From an uncultured Pelagibacteraceae bacterium (lineage in GTDB: Bacteria; Pseudomonadota; Alphaproteobacteria; Pelagibacterales; Pelagibacteraceae): a stretch of DNA of 64,000 nucleotides. A program made the position numbers and the translations under genes. Position 1 is the stretch's first letter; each line of letters opens with the position of its first letter. The DNA is taken from the NCBI GenBank assembly GCA_902563435.1, contig CACEXE010000005.1, forward strand, positions 22,745 through 86,744, written 5' to 3'. Under the pieces are notes generated by a model that was given only the letters and a program-made list of their open reading frames with translations, was not told the origin of the DNA and searched no databases. Shown here one piece after another: positions 34,430 through 42,510 of the stretch.

Positions 34430-35663
34430 GAAAGGAATTCCAGTTATAGATCAAGGAGATAGACTTGGTTTTTGGGGTGGGAAATTTGGAGGAAATTTTG
34501 TACCTGAAACACTTAAGAAACCTATAGAAGATCTAGAAATACAATTTAATAAATTGAAGAATGACAAGAACTTTATAAAAGAAAGAGATAATTATTTTGA
34601 AAATTGGATTGGAACACCTACAAGGTTTATTAAATTAAATAATTTAACAAAACACGTTGGTGGTGCTCAGATTTGGTCCAAGGTTGTTTCTGATGCTAAC
34701 GGTGGAGCTCACAAAATATATAATGCAACCGTGCATTGTTTATTAGCTAAAAGGTCTGGTAAAAAAGTTATTATAGGCGACACTGGAGCTGGTTACGCTG
34801 GAAAGATGCTGAGTATGGCGGCTAAAAAATTTGGTTTGAAATGTAAAATTTTTATGGGTGCAAAAGACATAAAAAGACAACAGCCAAATGTTAAGGCTAT
34901 GAAAAAAAATGGTGCAGATGTAATTCCAGTATATTCAGGAAGCCAAACACTGGTAGACGCTGTATCTGAATGTATGAGATATTGGGTTGCTAATTGTGAT
35001 ACAACTGCAATGTGTGTTGGTAGTACAGTAGGGCCTGCAATTTTTGTTAGAATATGTGGATGGAGTACTAGTCAAATATCTAGAGAACTTAAAGATCAAT
35101 TAATAAATGAATTTGGTGAAGTTCCTAAAAAACTTAAACTGTATAATTGTGTGGGAGGAGGATCTTCTAGTTTTGGTTTTTGGAATGAATTTATGGATTA
35201 TAGTAAAAAACAAGTTGAGTTTATTGGGGTTGAAGCAGGAGGTCCAAAAAATAGTAAGAAACATGCTGCTCCATTAACGTATGGTTCTAAAATTGGAATA
35301 CTTCATGGTGCAGCTCAGTACGTAAACCAGAATAGTGATGGTCAGATTGAAGAGACCGAGTCGATTTCTGCAGGTCTTGATTATCCAGGAGTATCACCAC
35401 TCCATTGCTTTTTAAAAGATACTAAACGTGCAAGATATACAGCAGCTAGTGATGAAGAGGCTTTAAAAGCTTACCAAATAGTTACAAAATATGAAAATTT
35501 AAGACCATCACTCGAACCGAGTCATGCATTCTCAGTGGCAATCAAAGAAGCAAAAAAATTGAGCAAAGATACAATAGTAATTATTAATAGTTGTGGAGAT
35601 GCATACAAAGATCGTGGAATTTTAGAAAAAAAGTTGGGAAAGAAATATGTTAAATCCAATTAA
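34419..35663 (+). CDS. trpB: Tryptophan synthase beta chain
   Basis: FGGNFVPETL, GGAHKIYNA, GDTGAGYAG, VGGGSS, EPSHAF motifs. Confidence 0.95.
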   Translation: MKVKKGIPVIDQGDRLGFWGGKFGGNFVPETLKKPIEDLEIQFNKLKNDKNFIKERDNYFENWIGTPTRFIKLNNLTKHVGGAQIWSKVVSDANGGAHKIYNATVHCLLAKRSGKKVIIGDTGAGYAGKMLSMAAKKFGLKCKIFMGAKDIKRQQPNVKAMKKNGADVIPVYSGSQTLVDAVSECMRYWVANCDTTAMCVGSTVGPAIFVRICGWSTSQISRELKDQLINEFGEVPKKLKLYNCVGGGSSSFGFWNEFMDYSKKQVEFIGVEAGGPKNSKKHAAPLTYGSKIGILHGAAQYVNQNSDGQIEETESISAGLDYPGVSPLHCFLKDTKRARYTAASDEEALKAYQIVTKYENLRPSLEPSHAFSVAIKEAKKLSKDTIVIINSCGDAYKDRGILEKKLGKKYVKSN

Positions 35664-36447
35664 CCTTGCATTTAAAAACGCCAAAAAAGAGAAGAGACCA
35701 GCTTTACTTACATACACCGTTGCTGGTGATAGCTCAAAAAAGCAATCTTTAGAGATCCTAAAAGCAATTTCTAATTATGCAGATATTTTAGAAGTCGGCG
35801 TGCCTCATAACACTCCTGTTGCAGATGGGGGCCAAATTCAAACTAGCGCTTATAGATCGATTAAAAATGGTATTAAGATGAATGATATTTTTAAAATTGT
35901 TAGCGATTTTAAAAAAAGTAAAAATTCAAAACCAGTAATATTTATGGGTTACTACAATATGATTTTCCAATACGGTGAAAATAATTTTTTAAAAAAATGT
36001 AAAAAATCAGGAGTTAATGGATTAATAGTAGTTGATTTACCATGGCCAGAAAACAAAATTTTTTCAAAGAAATGTAAAAAAAATTCAATTAATTTTATCC
36101 AATTATTATCTCCTACAACATCTAATAAAAGACTTAAAAGTATAACAAAAGACTCTCATGATATGATTTACTACATAAGTATGCTGTCTACTACAGGAGG
36201 AAAACTAAAAGTTTCTCCAAAAAAAATATTAGCTAATTATAATAAAATAAAAAAAATAAATCCTAACAAAAATTGTGTTATTGGATTTGGTATAACTGAA
36301 AAAACTATATCAAAGTTTAAAAATACGGATGGACTTGTCGTTGGTAGTCAAATTTGTAAAGAAATTACTAGAAGTTTAAACAATAGACAAAATCCTGTCA
36401 TAAATGTAAGTAAGATAGTAAGTAAACTAAGAAAAAAAATATCATGA
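35647..36447 (+). CDS. trpA: Tryptophan synthase alpha chain
   Basis: EVGVPHNTPVADGGQIQTSAYRSIKNG, LLSPTTSNKRL. Confidence 0.94.
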   Translation: MLNPINLAFKNAKKEKRPALLTYTVAGDSSKKQSLEILKAISNYADILEVGVPHNTPVADGGQIQTSAYRSIKNGIKMNDIFKIVSDFKKSKNSKPVIFMGYYNMIFQYGENNFLKKCKKSGVNGLIVVDLPWPENKIFSKKCKKNSINFIQLLSPTTSNKRLKSITKDSHDMIYYISMLSTTGGKLKVSPKKILANYNKIKKINPNKNCVIGFGITEKTISKFKNTDGLVVGSQICKEITRSLNNRQNPVINVSKIVSKLRKKIS

Positions 36448-37373
36448 ATTGGTTAACAAAAGCTATAAATTTTGGAGAAAAAATAAAGAAGGTGCTTCGT
36501 AAAAGACCTTCGAAAGAGGATATAGCAAATTCAGATTGGACCAGTTGCTGCAAAGGTCCAATATTAAAGAAAGATTTAGAGAATAATTTATGGGTTTGTA
36601 ATCTTTGCGGAAAACATCATAGAATTAGTTGTAGACAAAGGTTTGATATATTATTCGGTAAAAACGCTTATCAAATTTTAGAGTCACCAATACCTTCAGA
36701 AGATCCATTGAATTGGGTTGATACAAAATCTTATAAAGACAGGCTTAAGATTGCTAGAAAGAAAACTAATCAAAATTGTGCAGTTATGATTGCTAAAGGA
36801 AAAATAAATGGAATTGAAGTAACTGCTGGTGCAATTAACTTTGATTTTATTGGAGGTTCAGTTGGCGCTGCAGAGGGAGAAGCAATAATTTATGGGGTAC
36901 AACATGCAATAGATAATCAAACGCCTTATTTATTTTTTCCTTGTGGAGGAGGACAAAGAATGTTCGAGTCTACAATTGCTTTAGCAAATATGACTAGAAC
37001 AACACTTGCCATAAATGAACTTAAGAATAATAATTTACCTTATATAGTTTGTTTTACTGATCCAACTGCTGGAGGAATAACTGCCTCTTTTGCAATGTTA
37101 GGAGATATTCATCTTGCTGAACCTGGGTGCCTAATAGCATTTGCAGGAAAAAGAGTAATTCAAGCAACAGTCAAGGAAGAATTAAGTTCTGATTTCCAAA
37201 CAGCTGAATTTGTTGAGAAACATGGCTTTGTTGACAGAGTTGTTCAAAGAAAAGATATTCAAAAAGAAGTAGGGAGCCTTCTATCGATATTACTTAGAAA
37301 AAATTCTGATATACATTTAGAAAACTTGAATGAAACTTCAGAAACTAATATCCAAACTAGAGAAGCATCATAA
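36444..37373 (+). CDS. accD: Acetyl-CoA carboxylase carboxyltransferase subunit beta
   Basis: WTSCCKGPILKKDLENNLWVCNLCGKHHRIS zinc ribbon, GGGQRMFE. Confidence 0.95.
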   Translation: MNWLTKAINFGEKIKKVLRKRPSKEDIANSDWTSCCKGPILKKDLENNLWVCNLCGKHHRISCRQRFDILFGKNAYQILESPIPSEDPLNWVDTKSYKDRLKIARKKTNQNCAVMIAKGKINGIEVTAGAINFDFIGGSVGAAEGEAIIYGVQHAIDNQTPYLFFPCGGGQRMFESTIALANMTRTTLAINELKNNNLPYIVCFTDPTAGGITASFAMLGDIHLAEPGCLIAFAGKRVIQATVKEELSSDFQTAEFVEKHGFVDRVVQRKDIQKEVGSLLSILLRKNSDIHLENLNETSETNIQTREAS

Positions 37374-38595
37374 AAAAAAACTAGATTTATCTCTAGGAAG
37401 AACTTTTAATCTCTTAAAAAAACTGGGAAATCCACAAGATAAATTAAAAAATGTCATTACAGTTGTTGGCACTAATGCTAAAGCAAGCATGTGCTATAGT
37501 TTAAAGTCAATACTTAACCAAGCTGGACTTAAAACTAACCTTTATACTTCTCCCCACCTTCTCTCTTATACAGAAAGATACATTTTTGAAGATAAAGAAA
37601 TCGATGAAGAAGATTTAATAGAATTACTGACAGATGTTGAAAAAACTTTAGGAGATGACAATGCAACATTATTTGAAATTTTAACGTGTGCATTTTTAAA
37701 ATATGCTGAAAATTTCAAGGATAATATTAATATTATAGAAGCAGGATTATTTCATCAATTTGACAGTACAAATGTATTTAAGGAAAATTTAATGACGCTC
37801 ATTGGTGTCATCCATAATGATCACTTTCAATGGCTTGAAAATAAATCAATTGAGGGGGTAATATATGAAAAAACAGCTAAGCTTTTAAACTCAAATATAT
37901 TTATTAATAAACAAGTCAATAATGAAATAAGAGATAAAATAGAAAAATCATTGGAAAAAAATACGTCGAATAAATATTTTTTTGGAAAAGATTTTAATAT
38001 TGCAAAGTTCAAGAACGGATTTATTCAATATCGAGATCATTTAGGAGAATTAGTATTACCTGAACCAAGTATTCTTGGAGATCATCAGCTTTATAATATT
38101 AGTACCTCAATTGCTGCATCAAGAAAGATTTTTAATATTAAAGATGAAAATATTATAAATGGTGTCAAAAATATTTCATTAAAAGCAAGACTTGAAGAAA
38201 TAAAATCTGGTAAATTAAAAGATATTGCTGGAAATAATAAACTTGTAATAGATGGTGGTCATAACATTAGCGCAAGTTTTTCTATTGCTAAATGGATTAA
38301 AAATCAAAATGAAGAGGTAAACCTTATCGTAGGTATGATGAAAGACAAGGAACATGTAGAATTTATAAAAGCTTTTGAAAATATAGTAAATTCAATTACT
38401 TTAATCGATATTCCTAATCAGGATGGAGCAATATCAAAGGAAGATTTTAAAAAAAAGTTAGATAATTCAAAATTAAATCTAAAACTTTCTAATGGCATTG
38501 AAGAAAGTATAAAATCGTTATCAAAAAATGAAAACACTATTATACTGTGTGTTGGTTCGCTATATCTTGCTGGAGAAATTTTAAGCTTAAATTAG
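37330..38595 (+). CDS. folC: Bifunctional folylpolyglutamate/dihydrofolate synthase
   Basis: VVGTNAKASMCYSLKSIL, LYTSPHLLSYTER, DGGHNISA; follows accD. Confidence 0.9.
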   Translation: MKLQKLISKLEKHHKKKLDLSLGRTFNLLKKLGNPQDKLKNVITVVGTNAKASMCYSLKSILNQAGLKTNLYTSPHLLSYTERYIFEDKEIDEEDLIELLTDVEKTLGDDNATLFEILTCAFLKYAENFKDNINIIEAGLFHQFDSTNVFKENLMTLIGVIHNDHFQWLENKSIEGVIYEKTAKLLNSNIFINKQVNNEIRDKIEKSLEKNTSNKYFFGKDFNIAKFKNGFIQYRDHLGELVLPEPSILGDHQLYNISTSIAASRKIFNIKDENIINGVKNISLKARLEEIKSGKLKDIAGNNKLVIDGGHNISASFSIAKWIKNQNEEVNLIVGMMKDKEHVEFIKAFENIVNSITLIDIPNQDGAISKEDFKKKLDNSKLNLKLSNGIEESIKSLSKNENTIILCVGSLYLAGEILSLN

Positions 38596-38702
38596 ATATT
38601 TTCTTTAAGCCAGTCCTCTAAATCAGTTTGACTTGTCATTCCAACTTTTGTTGCTTTTAGTTCACCATTTACCACCAAGATTGTAGTGGGTATACCTCTA
38701 AC

Positions 38703-38750
38703 TCCTATTTTGAAGACTAGTCCCCCTCTCTTTTGAAAGGGGGACTAGCC
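38703..38750 (-). repeat. 48-nt hairpin insert 2 in trxA: C TAG TCCCCCTTTC AAAA GAGAGGGGGACTAG stem-loop, ends ATAGGA
   Basis: 14-bp stem 38735-38748 / 38717-38730 (one T-G wobble) with AAAA loop; in-frame TAG in the stem base; flanked by Gly codons GGG (38751-38753) and GGA (38703-38705). Confidence 0.85.
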
Positions 38751-38861
38751 CCCGAATTGGGTCGGGGTGTTAGGGTGATTGTCGATATTCATTGCACCAA
38801 AATCAATATCGGTCATCTCATTTGAGACCTTCTCCACAATGGGAGTATATGCTTTACATGG

Positions 38862-38899
38862 ACCTATAACCCCCCACCTCTAAAGGTGGGGGGTCAACT
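38862..38899 (-). repeat. 38-nt hairpin insert 1 in trxA: TG ACCCCCCACCT TTAG AGGTGGGGGGT stem-loop, ends ATAGGT
   Basis: 11-bp perfect GC-rich stem (13 bp counting one G-T and one T-A at the base) with a 4-nt loop; in-frame TGA at stem base; flanked by Gly codons GGA (38900-38902) and GGT (38862-38864). Confidence 0.85.
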
Positions 38900-39062
38900 T
38901 CCACACCAATCAGCCTCAAATTTGAGGCAGAATGGTTTTGAATTTTTTAAAACTTTTTCATTAAAGTTTTCATCTGTTATTTCTAAAATAGCCATATAAT
39001 TTATATAAATTAATTTATCTTATTTTCAATAGACAAAATATTAACTATTTAATACTTATACA

Positions 39063-40496
39063 CTAAACATTCTCATACTTTTTTTGGATAGACATTGCAT
39101 ATGTATTAAATTCATCTAAGAGAGCTAATTTTTCGTTATCATTTTCATTAGTGTATTTTTCTCTTAAAGTATCAATTTCATTATATAATGTAGGTATTGT
39201 CCACCATTTCTCTTGCCTTTCACTTAATATTCTTTTTGCAATCTCTCTTCTTATTGATTTATACATTGTCTCTGGCAAAACTTCTGGGGCCTCTTGAAAT
39301 ATAATTTTTTTACCAAACCCAACTAATCTATCGTCATCAAATTTATCTAACAAATTTAATTTTTCTTTCCATGGTGCTGCGTGCCAAGCTGGGAAAAGAG
39401 CTGTATCTTTGTTTGAGGTAAATTTAGTATAAATGCTTTCTTCTGCGTATATATCTTCTTGCGATTTTGATTGCTCTTTTTCTTCAGCAACTTCCCTTAA
39501 GGCTGTTAATATATTTTGAGAAAATTGTTCATTATTTTGAACAAATTCTGCTCTTTTTTTAATTACGTTTTTATCAAGTTTGTTATAAGGCTCAGCATTT
39601 ATTCCATATTTTGCATCAATTATAATAGGTGCTTTATTTGCACGTATAGTTCTTAAAAACTTAGGTGTTTTTTTCATCTCAACTTTTAATTCATTTATTG
39701 ATTTATTTATTAAAGGCTGTATTTCAGTTCTCAAATCAATGGAGTAATACCATCCTTGGTAAATTGGGTGCATACAATGTTTTGGATGTAGTGGTACAAC
39801 TAAATGAAGTCTCGATTTACCATAATAATATTCATTCAAAGTAACAATTTCTCCTTTTTTCATTATAGTTTCTGTATCAGATTTATTTGCAGTTCTTAAA
39901 AATGAATCCCAAGTATGCTCTTGTTTATTTTTAACAATCTTTAAAATTTTTGCAGTTAATTCGGCATCAGCAAGTGCTGAGTGAGCATCACTTGCATCAA
40001 TTCCTTGCATTTGAGCTAAGGATGCTAATTTAAATACAGGATTATTTTTTTCATTAATTTCTGTTTCTAATATTGTAGGATCAACTGCATAAGCAGCTCT
40101 TGCAATATTTATACCATCATGTCTTTTATTGGGTGCTGCATTAGTAATATAAGGATATCTAATATTTTTAAAAAACTCTTTCCTTATCATCTCTTCATCA
40201 AAATTAAGGCTACTCCAACCTAAAAATATTGCAGGACTCCATTTTTTAAATATTTTTTCAACTTCCCCCAACATTTGATAATGACTTAAGTTTGTTTGAG
40301 TTAGTTGTTTTATCGATGTCTTATTGACTATTAAGGCCATGGCCTGAAATATCTCTCCCTCAGGAAGACTACACCTTAAATTAAATCGATCTTTCTCTTT
40401 AAAATTTTCGTCAACTAAAATTCCCCCAATTTCAATTATACTTCCGAATGAAGTTGATGCAGAGGAGGACTCCACATCCCATATTGCTAAATTCAT
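39063..40496 (-). CDS. sbcB: Exodeoxyribonuclease I
   Basis: DnaQ-like IWDVESSSASTSFGSIIEIGGILVDENF, GWSSLNFDEEMIRKEFF, DAHSALADAELTAKI; ExoI C-terminal domain. Confidence 0.85.
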   Translation of the reverse strand: MNLAIWDVESSSASTSFGSIIEIGGILVDENFKEKDRFNLRCSLPEGEIFQAMALIVNKTSIKQLTQTNLSHYQMLGEVEKIFKKWSPAIFLGWSSLNFDEEMIRKEFFKNIRYPYITNAAPNKRHDGINIARAAYAVDPTILETEINEKNNPVFKLASLAQMQGIDASDAHSALADAELTAKILKIVKNKQEHTWDSFLRTANKSDTETIMKKGEIVTLNEYYYGKSRLHLVVPLHPKHCMHPIYQGWYYSIDLRTEIQPLINKSINELKVEMKKTPKFLRTIRANKAPIIIDAKYGINAEPYNKLDKNVIKKRAEFVQNNEQFSQNILTALREVAEEKEQSKSQEDIYAEESIYTKFTSNKDTALFPAWHAAPWKEKLNLLDKFDDDRLVGFGKKIIFQEAPEVLPETMYKSIRREIAKRILSERQEKWWTIPTLYNEIDTLREKYTNENDNEKLALLDEFNTYAMSIQKKYENV

Positions 40497-40620
40497 ATTA
40501 TTAACCTCAAATTAGCTTTGTTTTGATGGGTTTTTGGAAAGTTTTTTAAGACTAAACCTTTGCATCTAAACAAGTAGCTTCTAGTTAGTTTCTTCTGTTC
40601 TATGGATTGGTTGGTTAAAG

Positions 40621-41307
40621 TCAAGCTATATTATTTATCTCGTAAAATTTTTTAACTCTTCCCATGAATAAATTTTGATACATCTCTAATTCTGCACCTT
40701 CAATTTTAAATTCTTGAAATAGAATATCTTTTGTACAGAGTAAAATTATCCCTGCTTTCATTTTTGTTCCATGTACTACATCATGAGCCAAAGTATATGC
40801 TCCAAGTTGTAAGAAATAATCTTGAATATAATCTGTTTTTTTAGGTTTATTACTCTGCTTGAAATCTATTATGACATCTTTTCCTTGATATACACCTATT
40901 AAATCAGCAGTACCCGCATATTGCTCAGGATAATAAATAGTTTCTTCCATACCATAAATTTCATCTAATTTATTATTTACACCCTTTTCAATTATTTCTT
41001 TGGCCATATTTTTGTATTGTTCATTACTTTCAAAAAAGCTTTCATTAATCCTGCCTCTTAGGTAATCTTCAATATAAGAGTGCATTGATGTTCCTCTTGA
41101 AGAAGCTTCAGTTTTAATTCTATTTGCCTCCTTAAAACCTACCCGCTCCTGCCAATTTTTGATAGCTGCCTTTTCCTCTTCGGATTTAGTAGCACTTAAG
41201 ATTGTAGTGACACTTGGAAGTTTTTCTTCTCCTAAAGAGTATTTCCTATAACCATCTTCAATTGATCTTGTAGATTTTGGATAAATAAATTTATTACTCC
41301 ACTTCAT
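40621..41307 (-). CDS. PD-(D/E)XK superfamily exonuclease (MGME1/phage exonuclease-like)
   Basis: LPSVTTILSATKS, RGTSMHSYIEDYL, GTADLIGVYQGKDVIIDFKQSNKPK (D...DxK catalytic pattern). Confidence 0.75.
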   Translation of the reverse strand: MKWSNKFIYPKSTRSIEDGYRKYSLGEEKLPSVTTILSATKSEEEKAAIKNWQERVGFKEANRIKTEASSRGTSMHSYIEDYLRGRINESFFESNEQYKNMAKEIIEKGVNNKLDEIYGMEETIYYPEQYAGTADLIGVYQGKDVIIDFKQSNKPKKTDYIQDYFLQLGAYTLAHDVVHGTKMKAGIILLCTKDILFQEFKIEGAELEMYQNLFMGRVKKFYEINNIA

Positions 41308-41318
41308 TCATCTAAACT

Positions 41319-42419
41319 TTAAGAAACTTTTCGTTTGTCTACTTGCTCATAATTACTTGCACCTGAAGGCGAATCTGGATCTGGATCGTCATCTTCATTA
41401 GGATTTTTTATAGAATCTATACTTCTATTGATTGCTCTAGCATCTTTGCCGAAGCTATCAACAACAGACATTGCTTCTTCTAATTTTTTTCTTAAAACTA
41501 AAACATTATTAAAATGCATATTAAATCTAGTACTTATCTTTTTTAAATGATCGTAGATTTCTGATGCATGTTTCTTAATTCTTAAACTTTGAAAGCCCAT
41601 ATGAAGTGATTGTAAATAACCAGATAAATTGTTAGGGCCCATAATAGTTACTTTATATTTTTTCATTATTTCTTGAGTTAATAATTCTTTTGTAGTTGGA
41701 TCTTGATAGTTAGCTAATTCTAGAAATAAACTCTCAGTTGGTGCATAAACTATTGCAAAATCTGTCGTCTTAGGTGGCACGATATATTTTTCGTTCACAC
41801 TTTTTGCTTTTTCTTTAAAAGCTCTAGCAAGTTTGGTTCTTGCATCAGCCATAGCTTTTTTATCGTCTTCCTGATGAGCATCTTGGATGGCTTTAAATCT
41901 CTCAACTGGAAAGTGGCTATCAACTGGTACTAAAATTCCATCTTGAAGTTTAATTGCAAACTCAACATTTTCACCAGTATCCTCTTTCATTTTTACATTT
42001 GAGGAATATTGTGATGCTGGCAATAAATCTTTAATTAAAGAACCCAAACTGAATTCAGCTAAAGTTCCATATTTTTTTACTCCTGCTAATATCTGATTAA
42101 TGCCCTTCTGACTTTCATTTAGATTTTCAACTTGAGTATTAAATGATGCAACTTTCTGATCTACTTGAGTCAGAGCCCCAGTCATATCTTTTGCGATTTC
42201 TTTTGTCATATTGCCAAAAGATGAGTTAAAATCTTTTGCTATGTCTTTTGACATATTGCCAAAAGACTCATTTAAGGAATTTTGAAGTAGATTAATATTT
42301 TCTTGGATTTTATCTATCGTATCATCTTTAGTGTCTTTTTTACTTTTAATCTGAAAATACAATAATACTAAGCTAATTAAAATAAGAGCGGTGATTAGAA
42401 TTAATATAAGTGAGTCCAT
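41319..42419 (-). CDS. rmuC: DNA recombination protein RmuC
   Basis: N-terminal TM plus coiled coil, GSLIKDLLPASQYSSNVKMKEDTGENVEFAIKL, DSHFPVERF, GFQSLRIKKHASEIYDHL. Confidence 0.88.
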   Translation of the reverse strand: MDSLILILITALILISLVLLYFQIKSKKDTKDDTIDKIQENINLLQNSLNESFGNMSKDIAKDFNSSFGNMTKEIAKDMTGALTQVDQKVASFNTQVENLNESQKGINQILAGVKKYGTLAEFSLGSLIKDLLPASQYSSNVKMKEDTGENVEFAIKLQDGILVPVDSHFPVERFKAIQDAHQEDDKKAMADARTKLARAFKEKAKSVNEKYIVPPKTTDFAIVYAPTESLFLELANYQDPTTKELLTQEIMKKYKVTIMGPNNLSGYLQSLHMGFQSLRIKKHASEIYDHLKKISTRFNMHFNNVLVLRKKLEEAMSVVDSFGKDARAINRSIDSIKNPNEDDDPDPDSPSGASNYEQVDKRKVS

Positions 42420-42510
42420 AGTATTTTGAATATACGTATAAATTTAAATTTCAACAGATAAAATTTAGTAAAACCAAAGTTGAATTAAATCTGTACGAGT
42501 ATATTCTTCA

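Larger units (their letters stand above)
38592..38995 (-). pseudogene. trxA: Thioredoxin gene interrupted by two hairpin inserts; an intact 105-aa Trx is restored if both are removed. Not necessarily a dead gene.
   Basis: Minus-strand translation in three blocks: MAILEITDENFNEKVLKNSKPFCLKFEADWCG / PCKAYTPIVEKVSNEMTDIDFGAMNIDNHPNTPTQFG / VRGIPTTILVVNGELKATKVGMTSQTDLEDWLKENI*. In-frame TGA (38894-38896) and TAG (38745-38747) lie in the inserts. Confidence 0.88.

Noticed and set aside
38703-38899. Rickettsia-type palindromic elements (RPE) as explanation for the trxA inserts
   Set aside because: RPEs are longer and keep an open, translated reading frame; these inserts carry in-frame stops and one is not a multiple of three.
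38703-38899. Group I/II introns or inteins in trxA
   Set aside because: Inserts of 38 and 48 nt are far too short for either.
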